DNA of 64,000 nt from the NCBI RefSeq assembly GCF_029407905.1, contig NC_073637.1, positions 47,864,501-47,928,500 on the forward strand. The letters are read 5' to 3'. The DNA is from Bubalus kerabau (lineage: Eukaryota > Chordata > Mammalia > Artiodactyla > Bovidae). Position numbers and translations under genes: made by a program. The notes beneath the pieces were generated by a model. The model was not told where the DNA came from, searched no databases, and saw nothing but the letters and a program-made list of their open reading frames with translations. This document shows, piece after piece, positions 32,236-44,542 of the stretch. Numbering within the stretch: position 1 is the stretch's first letter; every line of letters starts with the position of its first letter.

Positions 32236-34447
32236 GAAATGTTCAGTTCAGTTCAGTTGCTCAGTCATATCCGACTTTTGTGACACCATGAATCGCAGCA
32301 CGCCAGGCCTCCCTGTCCATCACCAACTCCCGGAGTTCACTCAAACTCATGTCCATCGAGTCGGTGATGCCATCCAGCCATTTCATCCTCTGTCGTCCCC
32401 TTCTCCTCCTGCCCCCAATCCCTCCCAGCATCAAGGTCTTTTCCAATGAGTCAACACTTTGCATGAGGTGGCCAAAGTATTGGAGTTTCAGCTTCAGCAT
32501 CATTCCTTCCAATGAACACCCAAGACTGATCTCCTTTATAATGGACTGGTTGGATCACCTTGCAGTCCAAGGGACTCTCAAGAGTCTTCTCCAACACCAC
32601 AGTTCAAAAGCATCAATTCTTCGGCACTCAGCTTTCTTCACAGTCCAACTCTCATATCCATACATGACCGCTGGAAAAATCATAGCCTTGACTAGACAGA
32701 CCTTTGTTGGCAAAGTAATGTCTGTTTTTCAACATGCTATCTAGGTTGGTCATAACTTTCCTTCCAAGGAGTAAGCGTCTTTTAATTTCATGGCTGCAAT
32801 CACCATCTGCAGTGATTTTGGAGCTCAAAAAAGTAAAGTCTGACACTGTTTCCACTGTTTCCCCATCTATTTCCCATGAAGTGATGGGACCAGATGCCAT
32901 GATCTTCGTTTTCTGAATGTTGAGCTTTAAGCCAACTTTTTCACTCTCCTCTTTCACTTTCATCAAGAGGCTTTTTAGTTCTTCTTCACTTTCTGCCATA
33001 AGGGTGATATCATCTGCATATCTGAGGTTATTGATATTTCTCCCGGCAATCTTGATTCCAGCTTTTGCTTCTTCAGCCCAGTGTTTCTCATGATGTACTC
33101 TGCATATAAATTAAATAAGCAGGGTGACAATATACAGCCTTGACGTACTCCTTTTCCTATTTGGAACCAGTTTGTTGTTCCATGTCCAGTTCTAACTGTT
33201 GCTTCCTGACCTGCATACAGATTTCTCAAGAGGCAGGTCAGGTGGTCTGGTATTCCCATCTCTTTCAGAATTTTCCACAGTTTATTGGGATCCATACAGT
33301 CAAAGGCTTTGGCATAATCAATAAAGCAGAAATAGATGTGTTTCTGGAACTCTCTTGCTTTTTCTATGATCCAGCGGATGTTGGCAATTTGATCTCTGGT
33401 TCCTCTGCCTTTTCTAAAACCAGCTTAAACATCTGGAAGTTCACGGTTCATGTATTGCTGAAGCCTGGCTTGGAAAGTTTTGAGCATTACTTTACTAGCA
33501 TGTGAGATGAGTGCAATTGTGTGGTAGTTTCAGCATTCTTTGGCATTGCCTTTCTTTGGGATTGGAATGAAAACTGACCTTTTCCAGTCCCATGGCCACT
33601 GATGAGTTTTCCAAATTTGCTGGCATATTGAGTGCAGCACTTTCACAGCATCATCTTTCAGGATTTGAAATAGCTCAACTGGAATTCCATCACCTCCACT
33701 AGCTTTGTTCATAGTGATGCTTTCTAAGGCCCACTTGACTTCACATTCCAGGATATCTGGCTCTAGGTGAGTGATCACACCATCGTGATTATCTGGGTCA
33801 TGAAGATCTTTTTTGTACAGTTCTTCTGTGTATTCTTGCCACCTCTTCTTAATATCTTCTGCTTCTGTTAGGTCCATACCATTTCTGTCCTTTATCGAGT
33901 CCATCTTTGCATGATATGTTCCCTTGGTATCTCTAATTTTCTTGAAGAGATCTTTAGTCTTTCTCACTCTGTTTTCCTCTGTTTCTTTGCATTGATCACT
34001 GAGGAAGGCTTTCTTATCTCTCCTTGCTATTCCTTGGAACTCTGCATTCAGATGCTTATATCTTTCCTTTTCTCCTTTGCTTTTCCCTTCTCTCCTTTTC
34101 ACAGCTATTTGTAAGGCCTCCTCAGATAGCCATTTTGCTTTTTTGCATTTCTTTTCCATGGGGATGGTCTTGATCCCTGTCTCCTGTACAATGTTAGGAA
34201 CCTCCGTCCATAGTTCATCAGGCACTCTGTCTATCAGATCTAGGCCCTTAAATCTATTTCTCACTTCCACTGTATAATCATAAGGGATATGATTTAGGTC
34301 ATACCTGAATGGTCTAGTGGTTTTCCCCGTTCTTCAATTTAAGTCTGAGTTTGGCAATAAGTAGTTCATGGTCTGAGCCACAGTCAGCTCCCGGTCTTGT
34401 TTTTGCTGACTATATAGAGCTTCTCCATCTTTGGCTGCAAAGAATAT
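32236..34447 (-). mobile_element. BovB LINE, 5'-truncated, 2.2 kb, minus strand
   Basis: From the GTTCAGTTCAGTTCAGTTGC tail through the full reverse-transcriptase region to CCATCTTTGGCTGCAAAGAA, where it breaks off within the endonuclease domain. No clear target-site duplication. Similar to the 20667 and 60554 copies, with the TGAAC tail type. Confidence 0.9.
32652..34270 (-). pseudogene. BovB reverse transcriptase, broken
   Basis: Minus-strand sense gives KASGGDGIPVELF and FIPIPKKG (in 34270-33530), GVRQGCILSPCLFNLY (motif B with the usual Arg) and MAESEEELKSLLM. The motif A start is lost in a short frame break between 33295 and 33530, and a small deletion shifts frame near 33080, just before the YADD site. 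The codon following AEC here is CGA rather than TGA. Not translatable as one protein. Confidence 0.85.
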
Positions 34448-35514
34448 ATTAAAAGGTGTGGTTTTGTGTAATCATTCAGTAAGTATGCCACTATAATTGC
34501 TATGTATGTTACATTACTTGGATACAAAGAAATGGAGAAGAGAGAATGTTTTTAATTTCAGCAAACACTTGTATAGCAGTTATCATGCATCGGGTTCTGC
34601 TTGAAGTGCCTTTCGTGTGTTACCCCTTCTAGTTCTAGCAGAATGGCATGGTAGATAACCTGAGAGCCCTCTTATTATAAATAGCAAGAAATGCTACATG
34701 AAATATACCAGAAATCCTATACAGTGCATGGCAGAGCTTCTAAGGAAGTTAAAGGAAACCACCAGATGCTAGAAACGAAAAGGGAACCAAAACCAGGAGG
34801 TGAGAATCTGTCACAACACTGTGATGCCCTTGGTTGAAGGTTGACACTTGGATTTTAAAACTCATGTGGAGTTAAGGAGTGAGAAAGTTGGAGCTGCTCC
34901 TCACCCTGCATAAAATAAGAACTCTAAAAAGGCAGCATTTTCTGAGCAAGAGTAGTCTAAGGGTATTCCCATTAGAACAGGAAAGCAAAAGAAAATGTCT
35001 GTCTTCATGTGGGTTCTGGGTAGGGAAAGAAAAGTCTTCCTAGAAAAACTTGAATTTATGTACCTGGCTTCCTGTGAATTTGGAATTTATATTTGTAATT
35101 CCCATGTGTTCCAGGAGCTGCCAGCTGAGAAATTAATCCCCAAATTAGCTTTGTGCCAGTAATAGCCTTGGGACAAATCCCAGAACTAAAATCTATTTTG
35201 GAGGGAGGCTCTGAGATAATAAGGGATCAGTAAATAACTCTCTTCCATCTCCTGGTTTGAGACCCAACTAAATTATGGTTGGACAGATGTCAATTAGATT
35301 GTCACCTCTATTCCTGACACATCTGATTGGAAAGTGAGCAGTATGGGCTTGCTAGTGTTTCTCTCAAACCTGATCAATTTCATTGAGTATTAGCTCAGTT
35401 TCACAACTGCTGATCACTCATATGGGACAGATCATTTACAGCAATTCCCCCCAAAGATTGTCTGGCAGTCATCCTTGTCATTGTGTAATGATAGAAGGAA
35501 GAGTTCACTAGTCA
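34448..35514. other. No gene recognised
   Basis: Unique-looking sequence. No repeat family or exon recognised by eye. Confidence 0.3.
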
Positions 35515-36110
35515 TATCAAAATTGCATGCACCTAATAAAATAGCCTCAAACTAGATAAATAAATTGAATGGAGAAATTGACAAATTCACCGTTGGAGAA
35601 GAAAGCTTTAGCTTCTCTTAGGAATTGAGAGCCTAGGTGGACCAATATTAGAAAGGATGTAGAAAATATGAACAACACAGTAAAGAATCTTGGTGTAGTA
35701 GATAGAGTTAGAACCTTGGACTAACAAGGAGTACACACTCTATCTGTAAAGTAAGCTAAGGTGACAGAATTAAAGGCACACATGCTATAACGTAGAGGTT
35801 GCATCTTACATCCTTGTACAGAAAATGATTTGTGAAAGAAGACATTTCATGAGTGTTAATTATAGGATTGTTTATAATACAAAAAATAAGAACCTAAATA
35901 TTCAGAAGTAGAAGACCAGATAAATGAATTTTGTTCATACAGGGAATACTAAACATAATTCTAAATGATTGGTCTAGAAGTATCTAAAGCATCAAAATGC
36001 ATAGGTCTCGATGAGTAAGAATCAAATTGTAGAAAAATATATGCAGCATGACAATATCAAGTTTAAAAATGTAAAAATGTATTTATGGGTACATAAATCT
36101 TTGCCAGCTG
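35515..36110 (+). mobile_element. Old L1 ORF2/3' fragments
   Basis: CATGCACCTAATAAAATAGC, AATTGACAAATTCACCG and later AACCTAAATATTCAGAAG resemble L1 ORF2 and 3' motifs. Stops are frequent. Two separate segments may be present. Confidence 0.45.
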
Positions 36111-36721
36111 GTCAATAACGTGTGTACATACTGGAGGAAGCAAGAGAGTGGACCAGGTCTTACAAGGTGGTTTTGACTATGCTTGAACTTTCTCGTTAAA
36201 AGCAATTCTAGAATACTATGCTTAGAGGTATGGGAGCAACAGTTTCAAAGGGATGAACGTTGAGTGCTTGAGAATATAAAAAATCATATTCTAAATGGAA
36301 TGGTTTTCCATTTAAATCATTAACATTCCCCCATAAGGTGATTGGTAGATTTCTATTCCTTCCACTTAGATAAGAATCCTAATGAGGCACAAGACTAAGG
36401 ACCCCAAATCTAAACTCTGTACTTGTGACTCAGTGCTCTGTACATAATCATCTTACTCTGACATTTTCTAGTTCCCCATTCCCAGGATGTGATTTCATCA
36501 TTTTTTTTCTAAACCAGTTTAGTAGAACATAACTAATGACTAGGTACTCACTGAAAATTACCAAATATCAAGGATTGGTAATTGTATCCCCCAAATCATT
36601 TAAAAACCACTTTATTACATGGTAAGTTGACCTGATGTTCAAGGATCCAGGCATAACCCTTGCCCAATTTCATGTTGCAGTGAGGAGGTTGCATTGCATA
36701 GTCGAGCTAATTGTAGCTAAT
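36111..36721. other. No gene recognised
   Basis: AT-rich sequence without recognised features. Confidence 0.3.
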
Positions 36722-36920
36722 TGGTCTTCCCAGGTGGCTCAGTGGTGAAGAATCCGCCTGCCAAGAAGGAGACACGGGTTCGATCCTATCAGAAATATTC
36801 CCTGGAGGAGGAAATGACTAGCCACTCCAGTATTCTTGCTAGGGAAATCCCTTGGATAGAGGAGCCTGGTGGATTGCAGTCCATGGGGTTGCAAAGAGTT
36901 GGACATAGTGACAAACTATG
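36722..36920 (+). mobile_element. Bov-tA SINE
   Basis: Head TGGTCTTCCCAGGTGGCTCA, B box GGGTTCGATCC, 3' half TGCAGTCCATGGGGTTGCAA, then an uninterrupted T run (36922-36940). A T run after a + strand SINE is unusual; the tail of this family is normally A- or AGC-like. Confidence 0.8.
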
Positions 36921-36944
36921 TCTTTTTTTTTTTTTTTTTTCAAA

Positions 36945-37780
36945 CTAGTTCTTATGGTTTGTTTCTCTGTTCAGGAAATACAATGATAAACATATAACAG
37001 AGCTGATCTGCCCTTCATTGGCACACTGTTATTTAGTTGGATGGGGGGAATGTGCAGTGTGCTGATTTGCAGGGTAGAAGAGCCACATATTTTATGATTT
37101 TAATATTTTAAAATATCAATTGTCAATGTGGGCTGTAGAATTCATTTAGTTGTTTGATTCATTAAGAAAAGGCTTTGTATGGAGTGTCCCTGTGATAGTG
37201 TGGAGAAAGACAAGCTTGTTGTTTATAATACACGGTGATATACTAGAAGAAACCCACTGGCATCACTGAGAGTGGGGCAGGGGAAAGAAGAGGAGGAATA
37301 GTGTTGTTTTAGGGAAATATTTTAGAAAACTTAACTATATTTCTTTTCTGGCACTGACTCAAAGAGACAAAAGTACCATAAGCAAACTGTGAAACTTGGG
37401 TAAGAACATCTTAGTTGTTTTATTAGTGCTTTAAACAAAACTAAGAATGGAAATCAAGTGTAAAGATAAACAACATCAGGAAAAGAATTCTTCCGCACAT
37501 GCTGAGAAAGTTGTAATTGAAATGAATTTATCATTAATTGATCTGTGTAGTTACCGTGTTGCTTATTTTTCTTAATTCTCACATTTGCTGTGTTAACAAA
37601 CAACAGATGAATGTCTCACTTTTATCATTGTTGAATTAGTGATTTTTTTTTTCTTTTTTACCCAGATCCCTGATGGGTCATCATTAGGCCTGACTTGAGC
37701 CTCTTACAAATGCACAAACCGGGAAAAATATGGTGTATTAGTTCTCTGGACAGAACCCATTGGTTATATAGATATAAGTT
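36945..37780. other. No gene recognised
   Basis: AT-rich unique-looking sequence. No repeat or exon recognised. Confidence 0.3.
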
Positions 37781-37781
37781 G

Positions 37782-37912
37782 GCATGCTCAGTCACTTCAG
37801 TTACATTTGACTCTTTGTGACCCCATGGACTGTAGCCCACCAGTTTTCTGTGTCCATGGGATTTCGCAGGCAAGAATACTGGAGTGGGTTGCCATTTCCT
37901 TCTCCAGGAGAC
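37782..37912 (-). mobile_element. Bov-A unit / truncated Bov-tA, minus strand
   Basis: TCAGTCACTTCAGTTACATT, TGGACTGTAGCCCACCAG and CTGGAGTGGGTTGCCATTTC: the Bov-A half of a Bov-tA without the tRNA-like head. Confidence 0.8.
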
Positions 37913-38240
37913 ATGAATCTATTCATCCATATATCTTTTACCTAGCTACTTACCTGGGCATCTGCCTGCCTACCCACTTACACATCTGAGACAGATCGGG
38001 TAAGGAAATGGCTCATGACTGTAGGGCCTGGCAAGTTCAAAATCCACGAGGCAGGGTACAGACTGGGAACTCAGGCAGGGTTTATGTATTGCAGTTGTCA
38101 GGCAGTATTTCTTCTTCTTTGGGAACCCTCAGTCTTTGCTTGTAGGGCCTTCAGTTGGTTGGTGAGGCCCGCCTACATCACAGAGGGTTTCTTTGGGTTC
38201 TCCAGAGAAATAGAACCAACAGGTTGGTTGTGTGTGTCTG

Positions 38241-38363
38241 TGTGTTAGTTACTGTGTTGTGTCCGACTCTTTGTGACCCCATGGACTGTAGCCCCCCAGG
38301 CTCCTCTGTCCATGGAATTCTCCAGGCAAGAATACTGGAATGGGTTGCCATTTCCTTCTCCAG
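38241..38363 (-). mobile_element. Bov-A unit / truncated Bov-tA, minus strand
   Basis: TGTGTTAGTTACTGTGTTGT, CCCCATGGACTGTAGCCCC, then TGGAATGGGTTGCCATTTCC; breaks off at CTTCTCCAG without a tRNA head, at the same point as the copy at 37782-37912. Confidence 0.8.
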
Positions 38364-38663
38364 AAACAATAGTAGCAAGACATAAAACCACTGCTTTGGA
38401 AATATAAAATTAAGGAGCAGCAAAAATGGTTAGAAAAAAGGCAACTGGATGGGAGAATGCAGCAATAATACAGGAACATGAATGGGAAAGGAGAGAACAA
38501 TTCAGGAGATTTTGTTTAAGAGAATATTCTGAACTTACTGACTGGATATGCAGGGAAAGGGAGAGGGCAAAACGAGGGATAAAGCTGTGGTGTCCAGCTC
38601 AAGTGGCTGAGCAGATGAAATGCCTTTTAAAGGGATAAGGAAGTCAGAGGGGAAGGCAAGTAC

Positions 38664-38876
38664 AGCTGACTCTTAAATATTAGGGATGGGGATGGGAGTT
38701 AGGGGCTCCACTCCTCCAGAGTTGAGAAGAGGGGATATCTTTACAGTCAGTATCCATGATTCCACAATGGCAGGTTCAGACAACCACGGATCATGTAGTA
38801 CTATAGTATTTATTTTAAAATAGGCATATAAGAGGACCCCTGCAGTTCAAACCTGAGTTGTTCAAGGGTCTTTATA
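38664..38876 (-). mobile_element. Tigger-type MITE (mariner-like), old
   Basis: Ends CAAACCTGAGTTGTTCAAGG and begins with a partly matching CAGCTGACTCTTAAATATT. The interior has AACCACGGATCATGTAGTAC. These are hallmarks of the small Tigger-derived mammalian DNA elements. Orientation is uncertain. Confidence 0.65.
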
Positions 38877-39510
38877 GAGAGTATGCAAGATTATCAGTTC
38901 TATTTTGGACAGTACTGCTGGAATTTGGAGAAAATTCGTAGTAGTTACCCTGACTGTGTAGCACACAATTTAAGATTAGAGCCAAACAGAAATGTAGGAT
39001 TTAACCAAAGAAGATAGTTCAAGTCATGACAGAAGATGAGATACCCCAAAAATAAAAGAAAGGAGAGTAGTACACCTTTATGGTTGAGAAGAAAAGGACC
39101 CGAGAAGAGGAGAAGTTCCACAGGGAGTGAATTAAGAGTGGCAAATGCTACTGAAATGGAAAGATGAGGACGAAGAAAACAGCATTTCTAATAAGAGTAA
39201 GAGGTACCTTGAGTAAATGGAGGGAGAAGCCAAATTCAAAAGGGTTAGTGAGTGATGGTAAGAAACTGAAATAAATTCAAATTTGTTCGCACCCCTCCCA
39301 TCATTTCTTATTCCCAAAACACTGGTTAGATTTGTAGTCACAGGCCTCTTTCCTTTTTTTGGCATTCTGTGGCCCTCCAGATAGTGATTTGAGTAATTAT
39401 TCTTAAATAAGTGTCCTTAGCAATCTTAGCTTAAAATCTGTTTGTTGGTCTTTTCTGTGCTGTCAGCACTCGGTACTGGTGCCTGGCTTGTCCCTGCTCC
39501 CTGCCACACC

Positions 39511-39512
<2 letters not shown>
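38877..39512. other. No gene recognised
   Basis: Unique-looking sequence rich in AAG/GAA motifs. No repeat or exon recognised. Confidence 0.3.

Positions 39513-39548
<36 letters not shown>
39513..39548. repeat. (GT)18 microsatellite
   Basis: Uninterrupted GT dinucleotide repeat, 36 bases. Long pure arrays like this usually vary in length between individuals. Confidence 0.97.
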
Positions 39549-39550
<2 letters not shown>

Positions 39551-39588
39551 ACATGATTAAGGAATCAGATCACATGGTTATGGAGGCT

Positions 39589-40240
39589 GTTGTTCAGTCA
39601 CTAAGCCATGTCTGACTCCCTGCGACCCATAGGCTGCAGCCCGCTAAGTTTCCATATTCTTCACTATTTCCCAGAGTTTGCTCAATTCGTGTCCATTGAG
39701 TGAGTGATACTATCTAACCATCTCATTCTGCGTCACCCCCTTCTCCTTTTGCCTTCAGTCTTGCCCAGCATCAGGGTCTTTTCCAGTGAGACAGCTCTTT
39801 GCATCAGGTGGCCAAAGTATTACAGCTTCAGCTTCAGCATCAGTCCTTCCAATGAATATTCAGGGTTGATTTCCCTTAGGATTGACTGGTTTGATCTCTT
39901 TGCTGTCCAAGGGACTCTTAAGAGTCTTCTCCAGCACCACAATTTGAAAGCATCAATTCTTTAGCACTCAGACTTCTTTACAGTCCAGGCCTCACATCTA
40001 CACATGACTACTGGAAAAACCAGGACTTTGACTCTACGGACCTTTGTTGGCAAAGTGATGTCTCTGCTTTTTAATATGCTGTCTATGTTTGTCATAACTT
40101 TCCTTCCCAGGAGCGAGTGTCTTTTAATTTCATGGCTGCAGTCACTGTGTCACTGTCCATAATGATTTTGGAGCCCAAGAAAATAAAGTCTGTCACTGTT
40201 TCTACTTTTTCCCCATCTGTTTGCCATGAAGTGATAGAGG
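39589..40240 (-). mobile_element. Old BovB LINE 3' fragment, minus strand
   Basis: GTTGTTCAGTCACTAAGCCA, CTTTTCCAGTGAGACAGCTC, TTGATCTCTTTGCTGTCCAA, ATAAAGTCTGTCACTGTTTC. Diverged to a degree like the copies at 10346 and 30647. At the codon after AEC it has TAA. Confidence 0.85.
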
Positions 40241-41542
40241 CGGAGAACTTCCCAATTATCTGCTGTCAGAAAACTGGAGACCCAGGATCTGCTGATATAC
40301 TGCCTGTCCACAAACTGGTGATCTCAACATTCAAAAAAAGCCCGTGTTTCCGTTTGAGTCTCAAGACAGGAAAAGACTGATGTCCCATTTCAGAGCAGTC
40401 AGATGGAAAAGGGGTTCTCTTACCCAAGAGGGTCAGCTTTGTTATTCTGTTCAACTTTGTTTCTTTGTTGTTCTGGCCTTTAGCCAGTAGTTTGGTGGAA
40501 CTGACCATTTACATCAGGAGGACAATCTGCTTTACTCAGTTTACTGACTCAAATGTTAATCTCATCGAAAACACCCTCATAGAAACAACTGGAATAACAG
40601 TTGGCCAATTATATGGGCACCATGACTCAGTCAAGTTGACACATGAAATTAACCATTATATAGGCTGTATTTTTTTTTCCCCTTGTTAAAGTACTGTGAC
40701 CACTTCTTAAGTTATTAGGATACTAGGAAGAAAAAGAAAAATAATGTATCCTTTATCCCACTAGAACTTCTCTTTCAAGTCTTAAATTAAAGGCCATGTT
40801 TTAAAATATCTTGAAAATATTTGCAAAAATGCTTTGGGTGTTTGAAAGCTTTCATCTCTTCTGCTTATTTGTCCCAGTCGTCAGAGCAAAAAGACTAAAA
40901 TGGGCCCGGGGGCCCTGGATGTTTGTCCAGTCACTGCCACTCACTAACTTTATCTGTTGAGAAAGAAAGAAAACCTCTCCTGAGCTTCAATTTCCTTATC
41001 TCCTTATGGATTGTTTGGGCTTGGCCATCTTTGTGACCTTTTCTGCTTGAATATTTTATTAATCTAGAATTTCTTAAGGGGGAGGTAAATGTCCCACTCT
41101 TATTACCACGTGCTGGAGGATTGGAGGTGGTGTACAGATGAACAGTGCTCAGTTTAATAATTTGAATATTTTACTGTGTGTTTGAACCAAATAAGATTTG
41201 CACACATAATCATGGTTTCCTGATTGTTGCTTAGGACGAGGTGAAAAGTAACAAAGGGAATCATTTTAGTGAAAAATATTAAGAAAATACATATTTTAGA
41301 CTTATATGGAAAAACATTAGACTTGTTCCAAACTTGGGCTGTATACAGTATACAGTATTAACCTATGAATCTAAGTTGATGTGCTCTCGTGATGCTTTTC
41401 ATGAGACCCAGAAATACCACAGTTCTTGTAGCAGAGACCAGCATATATGCTTTACTAACACTTTGCTCCACTTGCATGAGTATAACCTGCCAAGTACTGT
41501 ACCAGGCACAGGAATCCTTGGGTGAGGGGATGTTGCTTTGGC
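40241..41542. other. No gene recognised
   Basis: No recognised repeat family or exon. A short T run lies at 40671-40678. Confidence 0.3.
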
Positions 41543-41820
41543 CCTTGGAGAAGGCAATGGCACCCCACTCCAGTACTCTTGCCTGGAAAATCCCATGGAC
41601 AGAGGAGCCTGGTAGGCTACAGTCCATGGGGTCACTAAGAGTCGGACACAACTGAGCGACTTCACTTTCACTTTTCACTTTCATGCATTGGAGAAGGAAC
41701 TGGCAACCCACTCCAGTGTTCTTGTCTGGAGAATCCCAGGGACAGGGGAGCCTGGTGGGCTGCCGTCTCTGGGGTCGCACAGAGTTGGACACAACTGAAG
41801 TGACTTAGCAGCAGCAGCAG
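41543..41820 (+). mobile_element. Bov-A2 SINE (dimer)
   Basis: Two units with the TTCACTTTTCACTTTCATGC joint and a CAGCAGCAG tail. Followed directly by a second, shorter Bov-A insertion. Confidence 0.92.
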
Positions 41821-41829
41821 CTTATAGTC

Positions 41830-41959
41830 CGGAGAAGGCAATGGCACCCCACTCCAGTACTCTTGCCTGGAAAAATCCCATGGACGGGGGAGCCTGGTGG
41901 GCTGCTGTCTATGGGGTCGCACAGAGTCGGACATGACTGAAGCGACTTAGCTGCAGCAT
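41830..41959 (+). mobile_element. Single Bov-A unit with short TSD
   Basis: One fused unit, starting GGAGAAGGCAATGGCACCCC (like a left unit) and ending GACTGAAGCGACTTAGCTGC (like a right unit). Nine-base direct repeats (cttatagtc) at 41821-41829 and 41960-41968. Its start like one half of Bov-A2 and end like the other suggests a collapsed dimer. Confidence 0.85.
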
Positions 41960-41969
41960 CTTATAGTCT

Positions 41970-43305
41970 AGTGTAGCATCAGGAGTGTAAATGAGTCACC
42001 GTAACCCAGTATCCTATCTGCAGTAGGGAAAGTACGTACTAGGGACCAGGTTTAGGATAATAGAGGTGGATCACCTCTGCCATGGGAACACCAGGGAAAG
42101 CCTTATTGAAGTCATTCTTGACTGACTGAAAGATTGGGAGTGGGCATTCCAACTACAGGAAATAGGCTGTCCAAGAGGCTTTCAGTAGATCCTTGGGTGT
42201 TTTCTGATATTTTGATCAGGAAGTCCCTGGAGAAGCTGTTTTCCTTTTGTCTTCCCAGATCCAGGTGACAAGCCTGAGCTAATCTTGCAGTGGTCATGGA
42301 TTAGATTCTGGAATATTTGCCATCTCTGCACTTTCTTGTTTCCTGGCTCAGGGTTTCTATTTTCTTTTCTTTTTAAATTCCGAATGAGTCCTAAGTAAGA
42401 ATCTGCATATCCTATAAATATTCTTTTTCAATATGGCTCTTGCCATTTTAAAAAAGGCAAAGAGAAGAAAAATGATTTTCAGTAATCTTGGATGAGGGAA
42501 AACTTTGTACCCCTAATGAAATGCCTAAGTTTGCTTTTGTGTTAGCTGGAAGCCTACTGTAAAGCAGACCGATGTGGCCTTCTGTTCTACTCCAGGCGCC
42601 AAGAGCTTGCTGGGCTGGCTTCCCACTGAGTCTGTGTAATGCATTCCTTCTGTCCCACCCCATATTGCTGAACTGCTGAGGCTGGTGACATCACCTTGGA
42701 TGATAAAGCCATTCCCAAATGATTACAAGTTGAGCTGACTAAATGGAGAGATGCGGTGGGGGTGTAGAGGGGCTTGCCACTTAGACTAGCATTGTGATTT
42801 CATTTGCCTTCTTAAAAAAAAAAATTCCTCTGTAGAAATAGGAATGATTACACATTTAAATTTGAAGTATTTTATAGGGTGGATTTATTGCTCCATTGCC
42901 ACTTGGCTCTCAAGCAGATCCATTCATCTGTTCCTTTGACAGCCTACAGATTTAAGCTTTCTCTCCCAGTGGGCCTCCTCTGGACACTTTAAGAGCTAGT
43001 GGGAATCATATGGAGAAAGTAGATGTGGGCTGCTGGGACAAGTTATCTGATGTCCTGTGATTCTGGTTGAGAATTTTTCCTGTCAGGGCTGGGGTTTACA
43101 GAAACCTCCTCCTCCCATCTCTTGCTTTGATAACTTAGTGCTACCCATCATTGTTAAAGTCTCACCTTAACCATTCCTTGGCCCAAGAGCCTTCCCTGAG
43201 CACCTAAGTTATGGGTGAGTCTCTTTGTTATCTCTGCTTCCCATCTCATCACAGTTGCCAGGCAAAGAAGGCCACAGCAGGCTCATGCCCTCAAAATTGT
43301 GTCCC
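41970..43305. other. No gene recognised
   Basis: Unique-looking sequence with an A run at 42812-42823. No repeat or exon recognised. Confidence 0.3.
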
Positions 43306-43306
43306 T

Positions 43307-43447
43307 CAGACTTCCCTAGTGGTCCAGTGGTTAAGACTCTGTGCTACCCGTGCAGGGGGCACAGGTTCAATCCCTGGTTGGAGAACTACGATCCCGCATG
43401 CTGTGTGATGTGACCAAAAGATATATATTAAACAAACAAACCAAAAA
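43307..43447 (+). mobile_element. CHR-type SINE
   Basis: GACTTCCCTAGTGGTCCAGT, GCAGGGGGCACAGGTTCAAT, AACTACGATCCCGCATGCTG and an A-rich tail (AAACAAACAAACC). Short-body CHR SINE. Confidence 0.85.
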
Positions 43448-44324
43448 AGCCTGTGTGTCTTGACCTGGAGGGAACAGGGAGGTGTTTCATAGTAATGATT
43501 CAAAGAGGGTGTGATCAGCTCATGAACATCCTTCTCACTGGTTGCTGGTGAGGTAAGTGGAAGTCAGCATCATTGATCTTGTAGGTCCAACCTGTCTGGG
43601 GTCTATATGCTTGTGGGCAGGATACAGTTAACTTCTCCCACCTGATGGAGGTTTCAGTATCTGTAAAACAGCTCATGTATCCCTTGAGGGGGAACCAGGA
43701 CCCTGCTCCAAGGCTGCAGTATTGTTTATTTTGACTGTTCCTTCCTTGTCTCTGCATCTATCTTCTCCCTTCCCTAATTAGCAACTGTTTGAATCTGCTT
43801 GCTGGAACTCAGGGAAGGTCATGGAAGCTGAATGAAGCCTACTTCTTTAATGAAGAAATAGGGACACAGACAGGCTCTTGTGCCCAGGAACACCACAGGG
43901 TCCTGCACAATATCAAAATAATAGTGTCAACATAAATAGGAGAGAAAGTATGGGGTTTAAAAGAAGTAGTAGATACCATAACCTAGGATATGTGAATACT
44001 TGTGCGTTATTTAGAACTACCTGAGCTGCTTATTTAAAAGTCTGTGTGTCAATTTGTATATGTGTGCATGTGCATAGGTATTTGTATAGTTCAGAGCTTT
44101 ATCTCAGCCTAGAGATTTATGACTGTATGATTAATACTTGGGCATCTTCATTTATCAGTTGCCCTCGGGAGGTCTGTCAGGGCCAGCATGAAACAATTTG
44201 AGAATCAAGGTCCTCATCCACCTTCTGTTGGCTTTCTTTCAACTTCTGGTCCCCACTCCGCCTTTTTCTGATTTTTTTTTTTTTTTCCTTCATTCCTTCT
44301 CTTCATGATATATGAAAGCATCTG
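43448..44324. other. No gene recognised
   Basis: A T run at 44271-44286. The part at 44010-44210 has weak resemblance to old hAT elements but too little to call. Confidence 0.3.
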
Positions 44325-44337
44325 GTACAATGCCTGG

Positions 44338-44529
44338 GCTTCCCTGGTGGCTCAGTGCTAAAGAATTCACCTGCCAGTGCAGGAGACACAGGTTTGATCC
44401 CTTGGCCAGGAAGATCCCCTGGAGAAAGAAATGGCAACCCACTCTAGTATTCTTGCTTGGGAAATCCCATGGGCTACAGTCCATGGGGCTGCAAAGAGTG
44501 GGACACAACTTAGCGACTCAACAGCAGCA
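44338..44529 (+). mobile_element. Bov-tA SINE with TSD
   Basis: Head GCTTCCCTGGTGGCTCAG, body GGCAACCCACTCTAGTATTC, 3' half GGGGCTGCAAAGAGTGGG and tail ACAGCAGCA. Perfect 13-base direct repeats (gtacaatgcctgg) at 44325-44337 and 44530-44542. A small internal deletion removes the part between GAAATCCCATG and GGCTACAGTCC. Confidence 0.93.
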
Positions 44530-44542
44530 GTACAATGCCTGG

